Positions 17,901 to 25,854 of a stretch of 64,000 nucleotides of DNA are shown here, piece by piece. Every line of letters begins with the position of its first letter. Positions within the stretch are counted from its first letter, which is position 1. Under the pieces are notes generated by a model. The model was not told the DNA's origin. It ran no database searches and saw nothing but the letters and a program-made list of their open reading frames with translations. This DNA comes from CAJFUR01 sp904420575 (GTDB lineage: Bacteria; Actinomycetota; Coriobacteriia; Coriobacteriales; Eggerthellaceae): assembly GCA_965119745.1 (NCBI GenBank), contig OZ221973.1, positions 1,488,001 to 1,552,000 on the forward strand. Reading direction: 5' to 3'. A program made the position numbers and the translations under genes.

Positions 17901-20716
17901 AGGCCCCGTTCACGGCAAGCTCGCTCAGCAACGCTTTCAGCAAGGTCAAGGAAGGCGGGACCATCACCCTGCTGAAGGACGTGCCCGCGACGAGCGCGAC
18001 CTACAGCAACAACAAGAAGAGCTGCACGCTCGACCTGAACGGCCATACCGTCGACAGCACGAAGTTCGCGACGCTGAACGTGACGAAGTACGTCAGCAGC
18101 ACTACCGAGGATTACGCCCAGGTGGTCGTCAAGAACGGGACCATCAGGAATTCGTACAACGGAAGCGCAGATCCTCTCGGCGTGGCGGTCTATGCCGACC
18201 AGAGCGTGAACCTGACGTTGGAGAACGTGACGCTGGAGGCCGCTCCCCTGACCACGGGCGTGCCCGGCTACGGCCTGCGCGTGGGGAACACGGCGACAAA
18301 CGGCAAGCGCAACCCTACCGTCACCGTGCGTGGCGCGGAAACGGCCATCAAGGGAACGGATGCAGGCATCAGCGTCATCGCCTCCCCCGAAAGGGGCACG
18401 TCCTCCCTCGTCCTTGAAGACGGCGTCGTGGAAGGCGCGCATTTCGGCATCGTGGGGAACGGGGAATGCGACGACACGAACATCACCATCAGCGGTGGCA
18501 CCGTGAGGGCGACGGACGCCGAAGGGTGCGCGCTCTACCATCCGCAGGACGGCGACCTGGCCATCACGGGCGGCACGTTCGAAGGCGCCTCGGGCGTCCA
18601 GTATTCAGGTGCCGGCAAGCTCGACGTGTCCGGCGGCACCATCACGGCGACCGCCCCGGCCATCGCCTCACCCGACCTGAGCGGGGACAGCGCCTCCATC
18701 AACGACGGCGCCGCCTTGTCCCTCATCTCGCGCGGCGGCGGGTACGGTGCCGAAAGGAGCGCCGAGGTCACCATCACCGGCGGCACGCTGGTCAGCAAGA
18801 ACAACGTCGCCGTGCGCGAATACGCTGCGGATGGCCTGAACACGCTCGTCAAGTCGATGGCTGTCTCGCAGGCCGAAGGCAAGGCCTTGAAGGTGGAAGG
18901 CGGCTCGGGCAAGGACGCCTTGGTCCTGGGGTCCCTTCCGGCCGAAGAGGCCAAGGTGGTCACCGGCGGGACGTTCTCGAGCATGATCAACGAAGGCTAC
19001 TACGACGGCACGCGGTACCAGCAGAACGCGCTCGGTGCCGGCGAGCAGCCCGGCGCGGTCGTGCCGCGTGCGTATGAGATCACATGCGATCTGGATGGCG
19101 GCGTGTTTGCCGGCGAAGCGGACAATCCGACGTCGTACATGTTCGCAACCGACGACTTCACGCTTGCGAACCCGACTAAGCCAGGCTACGTGTTCGCCGG
19201 CTGGACGGGCACGGATCTGGAGGGAGCGACTGCGACCGTCGTCATCCGCAAGGGGTCGACGGGCGACCGCCGCTACACGGCCACGTGGACGGCCGCCGAC
19301 GACACGGCGTACACGGTGCGTCATGTGTTCCAGAACGTCGCGGGCGACGGCTACGAGGCCGACGCCGCATATCCCGACCAGACGTTGTCCGGCACCACGG
19401 GTACCCCGACCAGCGCCGTGGCAGACGCGGTGGCCGGCTTCACGGCGCAAAGCGTGCAGCAATTCGAGATCGCCGCTGACGGTTCGACCGTGGTCGAGGT
19501 GAAGTACGACCGCAACACCTACCAGGTGCACTACGCCTATGCCGGCACCGTGCCCGCCGGCGCGCCGGCCGTTCCCGCCGACGGGTCGTTCCGCTTCGGC
19601 GCGACCGTGGACCTCGTGTCCGTGCCCGCGCTGGACGGCTACGTGTGGACGGGCTGGTCGCCGGCGAGCGGATTCTCCATGCCGGCCAAGGACGTGACCG
19701 TGACAGGCTCGTGGAACAAGGCTCCGCTGCCCGACGCCGACGTGGAGATCCAGGTGGAGGTGCCCGCTGATCCCGGCGACGGCTCTGCCCATGCGACGGT
19801 GTCCGACCAAACGGTCAAGACCGCGGCTCAGAACGCCCAGAGCGCCTTGGCCGTCATCGAGCAGGGCGGCGTGCCCGCCGGCATGGGCAAGGCCGACGCC
19901 GAGAAGGTGGCGAGCCTGGTCGAGCAAGCCCAGCCGGGCGACAAGGTGACCGTCGTCGTGTCGCTGAAGGCCGAGGTCAAGGAAGGCGTCGCGGAGGTCG
20001 ACCGCACGGCTATCGGCAGCGTGGTCGCTGCCGGCGAGGACGTCGTCCTGTATCTGGACCTGTCCGTCGTGATGACGGTGCGGGTGACGGGTGCCGACGG
20101 TGCGACCAAGGGCGAGGAGACGGTCGGCCTTGCCGAGGTCGACGAGGCCCTGCTCTTCGAGATCCACGTCGATCCAGCGCTCATCCAGGGAAAGAGCGTG
20201 CGCGCCGCCCACGTGCACGGGGGCGGCGTCGAGGTGCTGCAGCCCGCTTCCGTCGACCGCGAGAACGGCATCGTGTGCGTGCTGGCCAGCCGTTTCTCCA
20301 CGTATGCGCTGCTGACGTCCGACACCTGCACGGTGACCTTCCTCTCCCTGGGCGGCTCGGCCGTGGCGTCGCAGACGGTGCCCTTCGGAGGCACGGCCTC
20401 GAAGCCGGCCGATCCCATGCGCGCGGGCTATACGTTCGAGGGTTGGTTCCTGGACGAAGCGGGCACGCGATCCTTCGACTTCGGCCAGGCGCTCGAGTCC
20501 TCGTGCACGGTGTACGCGCAGTGGGCGCCCGTGAGCAGCGGGCCCGCCTCCGGCCCGGAGGGCGGCGATCCGGGAACCACGGGCGGCTCGCACGCCTCCG
20601 GCCTGGCCATCACCGGCGACAGGGCGGGTGCGCTCGCGGCCTTGCCGTGCGCCTTCGTCGTGCTGGCCTTCGTCGTCCTGGCCGCCGCCGCCCTGCGCCG
20701 CCGCCGCTTCCGCTAG
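14966..20716 (+). CDS. Very large beta-helical surface adhesin-like protein with InlB-type repeats and LAXTG-type anchor
   Basis: This 1,916-residue protein has a signal peptide (MKGTTKAGRALAVVLSLVMV, cleavage near AAWGD). A long region then repeats short GGT/GGS turns such as LTIEGGSISGTTGVEMRSG and LTIKGGTVKGAYTGIEMRAG, the pattern of a right-handed parallel beta-helix. The C-terminal third has Listeria-Bacteroides (Flg_new) repeats (GYVFAGWTGTD, GYTFEGWFLDEAG) and a MucBP-like stretch (YTVRHVFQNVAGDGYEADAAY). It ends with LAITGD, a hydrophobic helix and RRRRFR, the layout of a sortase signal of the LAXTG type. GGGGAAGG at 14950-14957 selects ATG 14966. A role in adhesion to mucus, host or neighbours is inferred only. 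Confidence 0.85.
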   Translation: MKGTTKAGRALAVVLSLVMVVSLNAPMAAWGDVDGLPADAGNGTAYMPQGTEDTQPGDALGTPDAQGSDTGSPSSGSDAPDLDGQQPGVRNQAIQTPDANGNETSGSSEGQAVDATNGPVGTSRSTTAGAIEVWRGYLSSTSDADKVGSYASLGEAVQAAAALESTAKLVYVRSDYTLEEDVVLPTGVTLYVYGEGYSEGDLGAVLTVPAGKTLSVEATSKNLNVMKNSTLAVEEGGTVLLEGGSYKASAQLGCVSVQLGATLTGTLSVPAGKVLFNAANKYYYAGDQSAIVAQVSNDGVPGRAFVLSSLANFVPQNGDTLTLLADQSEVSLGVGASDVTIDLGGKVLSGRTGKTSAVITASGTNLNVKRGTIKAADKNEAAIAISAGANAIVASDATIEGGQTLGVFLKSPRASLVVEGSISSTSNYAISGNGNGDSDDTSITVKEGASIKSEGATAIYHPQIGELTIEGGSISGTTGVEMRSGSLTMTGGEVKGTGAFAESANDGGPTTTGVGIAVVQHVTLHDLSVSIEGGTVAGTKNAVRQKTLVTDTSAVDKVKLSISGGTFTCDGTASDAASVYSENCTGFVAGGTYVGDPLAYLAQGCTSHANADGTYTVSQPTASVAASDGTAVSYGTFAEAWAAATDGSTLTLLADAALSDEAVLDGKRSVTFDLNGFNVVFGKAGTISITEGELNVINSVPGKGGTISAVEEGSKAPFGVTGNTDAATWSKVSTKSKLTIGAGVTVETWASAVAIQGKGATLDVHGTLHGTYLHAAIQGNGTVNATTNNGGTTATVYEGAVVESGTGIFWPQSGTLTIKGGTVKGAYTGIEMRAGTLTMSGGEVVGNGPELVVNASDNGSTTDGAGIAVAQHTTKLPVKVTVTGGKVSGYAALYESNPQKNDADSIKQVKLYLNGGTFTAINGGTEAVYSEDCTKFVNNGTFSSDVSRYCMDYRVVSKNEDGTYTIVADQYATVENPGEAPFTASSLSNAFSKVKEGGTITLLKDVPATSATYSNNKKSCTLDLNGHTVDSTKFATLNVTKYVSSTTEDYAQVVVKNGTIRNSYNGSADPLGVAVYADQSVNLTLENVTLEAAPLTTGVPGYGLRVGNTATNGKRNPTVTVRGAETAIKGTDAGISVIASPERGTSSLVLEDGVVEGAHFGIVGNGECDDTNITISGGTVRATDAEGCALYHPQDGDLAITGGTFEGASGVQYSGAGKLDVSGGTITATAPAIASPDLSGDSASINDGAALSLISRGGGYGAERSAEVTITGGTLVSKNNVAVREYAADGLNTLVKSMAVSQAEGKALKVEGGSGKDALVLGSLPAEEAKVVTGGTFSSMINEGYYDGTRYQQNALGAGEQPGAVVPRAYEITCDLDGGVFAGEADNPTSYMFATDDFTLANPTKPGYVFAGWTGTDLEGATATVVIRKGSTGDRRYTATWTAADDTAYTVRHVFQNVAGDGYEADAAYPDQTLSGTTGTPTSAVADAVAGFTAQSVQQFEIAADGSTVVEVKYDRNTYQVHYAYAGTVPAGAPAVPADGSFRFGATVDLVSVPALDGYVWTGWSPASGFSMPAKDVTVTGSWNKAPLPDADVEIQVEVPADPGDGSAHATVSDQTVKTAAQNAQSALAVIEQGGVPAGMGKADAEKVASLVEQAQPGDKVTVVVSLKAEVKEGVAEVDRTAIGSVVAAGEDVVLYLDLSVVMTVRVTGADGATKGEETVGLAEVDEALLFEIHVDPALIQGKSVRAAHVHGGGVEVLQPASVDRENGIVCVLASRFSTYALLTSDTCTVTFLSLGGSAVASQTVPFGGTASKPADPMRAGYTFEGWFLDEAGTRSFDFGQALESSCTVYAQWAPVSSGPASGPEGGDPGTTGGSHASGLAITGDRAGALAALPCAFVVLAFVVLAAAALRRRRFR

Positions 20717-20777
20717 CCGCGTGGCCCTGGCGGAGCGGCCCGATGGCCGCCGCCATTTTTGGACGGTTCCCGTTTGC

Positions 20778-20820
20778 GGGCCCGCCCCGTTTCCTGAACG
20801 TCCGGAAACGGGGCGGGCCC
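20778..20820. terminator. Strong hairpin terminator after the surface-protein gene
   Basis: A perfect 17-bp stem (20778-20794 with 20804-20820) closes a 9-base loop; CCTTT follows. It probably ends the adhesin transcript. The AT-rich stretch TATACTATACT at 20926-20936 beyond it is a likely -10 region for moaA. Confidence 0.8.
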
Positions 20821-20961
20821 CTTTGCAGGGCCTCCTTTTCATGGGCGAGGCATGACGATCCGGTGCGCTTTTTGCACGACGCCGCCGTCTGTCGGATTGC
20901 CCTCATCATTTCACGGCGCATGCCCTATACTATACTCAGATAAGATGGAAAGAGGGGGCAT

Positions 20962-21963
20962 ATGAAAGACTCTCATGGCCGCGTCATCGACTATCTCAGG
21001 ATATCGCTCACGGACCGCTGCAACTTCCGGTGCATCTACTGCATGCCAGAGGAAGGCGTGCAACAGCTCCCTCATGAGGAGATCTTGCGCATCGAGGAGA
21101 TCGTCCAGGCCGTGCGCGTCGCCGCCGGCATGGGCATCCGCAGCATCCGCCTGACGGGCGGGGAGCCGCTTGTGCGCCTGGGCGTGGTCGACCTGGTGCG
21201 CGACATCGCGAACGTCCCGGGCATCGAGAACATCTCCATGACCACGAACGGGGTGCTTCTGCCCCGCATGGCCGATGACCTGAAGGCCGCCGGGCTCTCG
21301 CGCGTGAACATATCGCTCGACACGCTTGACTCCGACCAGTTTCGCCAGATCACGCGTCGGGGCGAACTGCAGCAGACGCTCGACGGCATCGACGCGGCGC
21401 TCGAGGCCGGCTTCAATCCCGTCAAGATCAACGCCGTGGCCGTGCGAAGCCTGCATCAGGACTACCTGAAGTTCGCCGAGCTCTCCATCGACCGGCCCCT
21501 GCACGTGCGCTTCATCGAGTACATGCCCGTGGGCGAAAGCTCCGGCACGGACGGATGCGGCTGGGGCAAGCAGGACGTCGTGTCCTGCGAGGAGCTGTTC
21601 GACACCATCAACGAGCAGGCACGCGCCCAGGGTCTTCCGGAGCTGGTGGCAGCCGGTGAGGACAGGCCGTTGGGCTGGGGGCCGGCCCGCTACTTCATGT
21701 TCCCTGGGGCGCAGGGCACGGTCGGGTTCATCTCGCCGCTGTCGCGCCATTTCTGCGGGGAGTGCAACCGCCTGCGCCTCACGGCGGACGGCAAGCTGCG
21801 GCCCTGCCTGTTCTCCGACAACGAATACAACCTGCGCGCGGCGCTGCGCGAAGGCGACGAGGAAGCCCAGCGCGCCGTGTTCGCCGAAGCCCTGCGCGCC
21901 AAGCCCGACGACCACCATGACAGGGTGGGCACCGAGCGCGGCATGAGCCAGATCGGCGGGTAG
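20962..21963 (+). CDS. moaA: GTP 3',8-cyclase MoaA
   Basis: MoaA is a radical-SAM enzyme that converts GTP to 3',8-cyclo-GTP, the first step of molybdopterin synthesis. In this 333-residue copy the N-terminal 4Fe-4S cysteines are C20, C24 and C27 (CNFRCIYC). The SAM-binding GGEP follows in LTGGEPLVR. The second cluster ligands appear as FCGECNRLRL and RPCLF. The protein ends with the conserved C-terminal GG (GMSQIGG) required for activity. ATG 20962 follows a GA-rich ribosome binding site (AAAGAGGGGG). moaC follows after 107 bases on the same strand, forming a short molybdopterin operon beside modABC. Confidence 0.96.
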   Translation: MKDSHGRVIDYLRISLTDRCNFRCIYCMPEEGVQQLPHEEILRIEEIVQAVRVAAGMGIRSIRLTGGEPLVRLGVVDLVRDIANVPGIENISMTTNGVLLPRMADDLKAAGLSRVNISLDTLDSDQFRQITRRGELQQTLDGIDAALEAGFNPVKINAVAVRSLHQDYLKFAELSIDRPLHVRFIEYMPVGESSGTDGCGWGKQDVVSCEELFDTINEQARAQGLPELVAAGEDRPLGWGPARYFMFPGAQGTVGFISPLSRHFCGECNRLRLTADGKLRPCLFSDNEYNLRAALREGDEEAQRAVFAEALRAKPDDHHDRVGTERGMSQIGG

Positions 21964-22070
21964 GGACGTTTGGCGGGCCTCTCGGCCCGCTGGACGCCAG
22001 GCACCGTGGCGCCTAGGCCCCGTAGCCGGCAGGCTCGAGCAACACTGGCAGACAAGCAAGGAGAGACCCG

Positions 22071-22568
22071 ATGACCGATCAGCAACTCACCCATATCGAC
22101 GAGCAGGGCGACGTGCGCATGGTGGACGTGTCGCATAAGGCCGACACGGAACGCGTGGCCGTGGCCGAAGGCTTCATCTCCATGAAGCCGGAAACGCTCG
22201 CGCTCATCGTGGAGGGGAAGGCCGCCAAGGGCGACGTGCTCGCGTGCGCGCGCGTGGCCGGGGTCATGGCCGCCAAGCAGACGAGCGCGCTCATACCCAT
22301 GTGCCATCCGCTCAACATCACGAAGGCGAAGGTGGAGTGCACGCCTGTGCAGGCCGGCGAGCGCAAGGACGGCCGGGTGGGCATCCACGTGACCACCACC
22401 TGCGGTGTCACGGGCAAGACCGGCATCGAGATGGAGGCGCTCACCGCCGCGAGCGTGGCGTGCCTCACGGTGTACGACATGTGCAAGGCCGTCGATCGCG
22501 GCATGGAGATCGCCGATGTGCGCCTGCTCAAGAAGGACGGCGGCAAGACGGGCCTCTGGGAGCGCTGA
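22071..22568 (+). CDS. moaC: Cyclic pyranopterin monophosphate synthase MoaC
   Basis: MoaC converts the MoaA product to cyclic pyranopterin monophosphate. The 165-residue length is normal. The conserved MVDVSHKADTERVAVAEG opening, the MCHPLNITK motif and the catalytic segment GKTGIEMEALTAASVACLTVYDMCKA are all present, including the lysines and Asp of the active site. AAGGAGAG a few bases upstream supports ATG 22071. Together with moaA and modABC it shows the organism makes and uses molybdenum or tungsten cofactor; the other moa/moe genes are not in the window. Confidence 0.96.
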   Translation: MTDQQLTHIDEQGDVRMVDVSHKADTERVAVAEGFISMKPETLALIVEGKAAKGDVLACARVAGVMAAKQTSALIPMCHPLNITKAKVECTPVQAGERKDGRVGIHVTTTCGVTGKTGIEMEALTAASVACLTVYDMCKAVDRGMEIADVRLLKKDGGKTGLWER

Positions 22569-22675
22569 GTGCACCGGGAGAAGGACGCGTCGGGTGCGGG
22601 AAGCCCCGGCACAGCAGGCGCGGCTGGCCGTTGACCAGCCGCTCCTGCCTGCCGCCCGCTTCCGGCCGGCCCCGG

Positions 22676-22697
22676 CCGCAGCGGCCGGCCGCTGCGG
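22676..22697. repeat. Perfect 22-bp palindrome between moaC and bfr
   Basis: CCGCAGCGGCC is followed directly by its reverse complement GGCCGCTGCGG. A smaller hairpin, GGCTGG/CCAGCC, lies at 22622-22640. Both sit between convergent genes and may act in termination, although no T-tract is present. The core GCGGCCGGCCGCTGCGGCG recurs at 36431-36449. Confidence 0.7.
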
Positions 22698-22743
22698 CGA
22701 CTTCCCTGGCCCGGCCGATCACGCGGCGGGACAAAGACCTCGG

Positions 22744-23214
22744 TCAGCGCCCGTTCTGCGTGGACAGGAACGTGGGCAGCGTCATCTGCTCGATCTGGTC
22801 CTGCAGCTCCTCGAGCTCGTCGAGATGGCGGTCCTCCTGCCAGAGAATCTCCTGCAGCATGTCGCGCGTGGCGTAGTCGAGCACCTTGCCGGCCAGCACG
22901 ATGGCTTCGTTGTACTCCTTGATGGCGTCGAGCTCGAGCGCATGGTCGTTGTTCACCTGTTGGGGGATCTCGGCGCCGATGTTGATGTCGCCCAGCCTGG
23001 ACACGATGGGCGTGCCCTCGAGGAACAGGATGCGCTCTATCAGGCGCTCGGCGTGCTTCATCTCGGTGATGGACCTCACCTTGAAATTCTCGCTCAGGCG
23101 TTCGTAGCCCCAGTCCTCGGCCATTTCCGCATGCACCATGTACTGGTTGATGGACGTGAGCTCGCTTTCGAGCAGGCTGTTCAGTGCGTCGATGAGTTCC
23201 GGGTTTCCTTTCAT
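22744..23214 (-). CDS. bfr: Bacterioferritin
   Basis: This 156-residue protein is a haem-containing bacterioferritin that oxidises Fe2+ and stores it in a 24-subunit shell. Every ligand of the di-iron ferroxidase centre is present at canonical numbering: E18, E51, H54, E94, E127 and H130. The haem axial ligand M52 is present too. GGGAG upstream selects the ATG at 23214 (MKGNPELIDALN); the frame is open 14 codons further but those residues do not fit the family. It is transcribed leftward, convergent with moaC and divergent from yebC. A TACAAT box at about 23279-23284 on the minus strand may be its -10. Confidence 0.95.
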   Translation of the reverse strand: MKGNPELIDALNSLLESELTSINQYMVHAEMAEDWGYERLSENFKVRSITEMKHAERLIERILFLEGTPIVSRLGDINIGAEIPQQVNNDHALELDAIKEYNEAIVLAGKVLDYATRDMLQEILWQEDRHLDELEELQDQIEQMTLPTFLSTQNGR

Positions 23215-23473
23215 GGCAATGCTCCCTTCGTGCGGCGTATGGAGGGGAGGCCTCATGCCGCCCCGACGTTCGAAGGCGATTGTACGGTGACCACGCCGCT
23301 GCTGCGCGTTTGGTTGAAAGGACGCATCCGCATCGTGGCCTGGACGACATGTTCAGCCGGCTCCAACCGATTCCAAGGCGCCTCTTTTTGAAGACCGTGC
23401 GGAGTACACCGGCTCGTTTGACGCATGTGCTAGAATATTCGGTTGGAATTGCTGTATCTGGAAGGGACCGTAT

Positions 23474-24277
23474 ATGTCTGGGCACTCAAAGTGGGCTACA
23501 ACGAAACATCGCAAGGCGGCGCAGGACGCGAAGCGCTCGGCCTTGTTCTCCAAGCTGTCGCGCAACATCACGGTGGCCGCAAAAGAAGGCGGCGACCCGA
23601 ATCCCGACAACAACGCATCGCTCGCAGCTGCCATCGAAAAGGCCAAGGGCTACTCGCTCCCCAAGGACAAGATCAAGGTCGCCATCGACAAGGCGTTCGG
23701 ATCAGGCAAGGACGCCGCCAACTACGAGACGGTCGTCTATGAGGGCTACGGCCCGGCGGGCGTCGCCGTGTACTGCGAGGCCTTGACCGACAACCGAAAC
23801 CGCACGGCTGCCGACGTGCGCTCCGCGTTCTCCCACGCGGGCGGCAACTTGGGCACGTCGGGTTCCGTGGCGTTCCAGTTCGAGCGCAAGGGCCAGGTCA
23901 TGGTTCCCAAGGAGGTCGAGACGGGCGACAAGAAGAACCCGGTGGGCCCCAACGGCGCCGCTGCCGACGAGGAAGAGTTCATGCTCGCCGTTGCCGACGC
24001 CGGAGCCGACGACTACGAAGACGGCGACGACGAGTGGATCGTCTACACCGCGCCTACCGACCTGATGGCCGTCAAGCGCGCGCTCGAAGAAGCCGGCATC
24101 GCCACGAAGGGCGCCGAAATGACCATGGAGCCCACCACGCCCACGCAGGTGAGCGTGTCGGATGCCAAGAAGGTCATGCGTCTCGTCGACAAGCTGGAAG
24201 AGCTGGAAGATCTGCAGAACGTGTACCACACCATGGACATCACCGACGAGATCGCGGCGGCGCTCGACGAAGAGTAA
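23474..24277 (+). CDS. YebC/PmpR-family protein (regulator or translation factor)
   Basis: This 267-residue protein is a member of the universally conserved YebC family, which in different bacteria has been described as a transcription regulator and as a factor relieving ribosome stalling. The diagnostic start MSGHSKWATTKHRKAAQDAKR is present, along with YEGYGPAGVAVYCEALTDNRNRT and GGNLGTSGSVAFQF. It is slightly longer than usual (about 240-250) because of acidic insertions such as NGAAADEEEF and DDYEDGDDEW. A ribosome binding site (GGAAGGGA) precedes ATG 23474, and an extended -10 (TGCTAGAAT, 23428-23436) provides a likely promoter. A terminator follows, so it is probably monocistronic. Confidence 0.93.
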   Translation: MSGHSKWATTKHRKAAQDAKRSALFSKLSRNITVAAKEGGDPNPDNNASLAAAIEKAKGYSLPKDKIKVAIDKAFGSGKDAANYETVVYEGYGPAGVAVYCEALTDNRNRTAADVRSAFSHAGGNLGTSGSVAFQFERKGQVMVPKEVETGDKKNPVGPNGAAADEEEFMLAVADAGADDYEDGDDEWIVYTAPTDLMAVKRALEEAGIATKGAEMTMEPTTPTQVSVSDAKKVMRLVDKLEELEDLQNVYHTMDITDEIAAALDEE

Positions 24278-24308
24278 CGCCTGTCCCGATACCTTGCTCG
24301 GTCTGGGA

Positions 24309-24334
24309 GGGACGCGTTTCGGCGCGTCCCTTTT
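24309..24334 (+). terminator. Rho-independent terminator after yebC-type gene
   Basis: GGGACGCG (24309-24316) pairs with CGCGTCCC (24323-24330) over a 6-base loop, followed directly by TTTT. Confidence 0.85.
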
Positions 24335-24439
24335 CGCTTGCAGGCGCAACGTGGGCGCGGCTGGTGGACGCGCTGCGGCGTGAAGAAGTTCCGCCCGGCG
24401 CCTGCCGGGGCTTCGGCCATCATTGCGTGAGAGGGAAGC

Positions 24440-25738
24440 ATGGACAAATCGGACGAACGGTACGGGTGCTACGTAGCCATCCTCGAGGAGGAGCTGGTGT
24501 GCGCCATGGGCTGCACCGAGCCCATCGCCATCGCCTACGCCGCCGCGCGTGCGCGCGAGCTGCTGGGGGCGCGGCCGGACCGCCTGGCCGTCTCGGCGTG
24601 CGGCAGCATCATCAAGAACGCGAAGAGCGTGGTCGTGCCCCATACGGGCGGACTCAAGGGTATCGAGGCCGCTGCAGCGGCAGGCGTCGTGGCAGGGCGG
24701 CCCGAATGCGAGCTGGAAGTGATCGCCGAGGTGGGGGAAGACGACGTGGAAGCCATCGTCGCCTATCTCGCGGAAACGCCCATCGAGGTGGAGTGCGCGC
24801 CGGGCTGCGCGGACTTCGACATCGTGGTGCGCGCGTTCGCCGAGGGCGCGGACGCGCCGCACCACGAGGTGCTCGTCCATATAGCCGACTACCACACCAA
24901 CGTCGTGCGCGAAGAGCGCGACGGCGCCGTGGTCTTCGATGCGCCGACGGCTGCGGCGGCGGGGGAGGCCACGGGCTTCGCGGACCGTTCGCTGCTCACC
25001 ATGGAAGGCATCTGGGACTTCGCCATGACGTGCGACCTGGGCGACGTGCGTCATCTGGTCGACCGGCAGGCGGCCTGCAACGACCGGATAGCCGACGAGG
25101 GGCTTTCGGGCGACTGGGGCGCCAACATCGGCCGTGTGATGCTGGGCGCCTACGGCGACGACGTGAAGGTGCGCGCCTGCGCACGCGCCGCGGCGGCGTC
25201 CGACGCGCGCATGAGCGGCTGCGAGCTTCCGGTCGTCATCAATTCCGGCAGCGGCAACCAGGGCATCACCGTGTCGGTGCCGTTGGTGGTCTACGCGCGC
25301 GAGCTGGGATCCGCCGACGACCAGCTGCGCCGCGCGCTCGTGCTTTCGAACCTGGTGGCCATCCATCAGCGCGCCGGCATCGGACGGCTTTCGGCGTTCT
25401 GTGGCGCCGTGTGCGCCGGGGCGGCGGCCGGGGCCGGCATCGCGTACTTGGACGGCGGCGGCTACGAGGACGCGGTGCATGCCGTGGTGAACGCGCTTTC
25501 CATCGTGGCCGGCATGGTGTGCGACGGCGCGAAGGCGTCCTGCGCGGCCAAGATAGCGTTCTCGGTGAACGCGGGCATCCTCGGCTATGTCATGTACCGC
25601 GACGGCCAGCAGTTCTACGGCGGCGACGGCATCGTGAAGAAGGGCGTGGAGAACACCATCGACAGCGTCGCCCAGCTCGGCCGCGAAGGCATGCGCGCCA
25701 CCAACGAGGAAATCATCAAGATCATGCTGGGCTCATAA
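24440..25738 (+). CDS. L-cysteine desulfidase-type protein (UPF0597/CyuA-YhaM family)
   Basis: This 432-residue protein belongs to the UPF0597/serine dehydratase-alpha-like family, whose characterised members (CyuA/YhaM, archaeal CdsB) are iron-sulfur enzymes breaking L-cysteine into sulfide, ammonia and pyruvate. Family landmarks include EEELVCAMGCTEPIAIAYAAA, CGSIIKNAKSVVVPHTGG, VINSGSGNQGITVSVP and the cysteines in GAVCAGAAAG and GAKASCAAK that are candidates for the cluster. The closing segment KKGVENTIDSVAQLGREGM is also characteristic. Length is normal. ATG 24440 follows GAGGGAAG. No transporter accompanies it here. It is convergent with the LuxR-type gene across a GC-rich spacer lacking a clear terminator. 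Confidence 0.88.
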   Translation: MDKSDERYGCYVAILEEELVCAMGCTEPIAIAYAAARARELLGARPDRLAVSACGSIIKNAKSVVVPHTGGLKGIEAAAAAGVVAGRPECELEVIAEVGEDDVEAIVAYLAETPIEVECAPGCADFDIVVRAFAEGADAPHHEVLVHIADYHTNVVREERDGAVVFDAPTAAAAGEATGFADRSLLTMEGIWDFAMTCDLGDVRHLVDRQAACNDRIADEGLSGDWGANIGRVMLGAYGDDVKVRACARAAAASDARMSGCELPVVINSGSGNQGITVSVPLVVYARELGSADDQLRRALVLSNLVAIHQRAGIGRLSAFCGAVCAGAAAGAGIAYLDGGGYEDAVHAVVNALSIVAGMVCDGAKASCAAKIAFSVNAGILGYVMYRDGQQFYGGDGIVKKGVENTIDSVAQLGREGMRATNEEIIKIMLGS

Positions 25739-25854
25739 GGCGGCCTTGCGCCCCTGCCCCGGCTGCGCCCCCGGCCCGGCGTTCACGCGCCCCCGGCCCG
25801 GGCCGGCCTGCGCCCCTGCGCGCCCGGCAGGCCCGCATGTCCGCGTCCCGCTTT

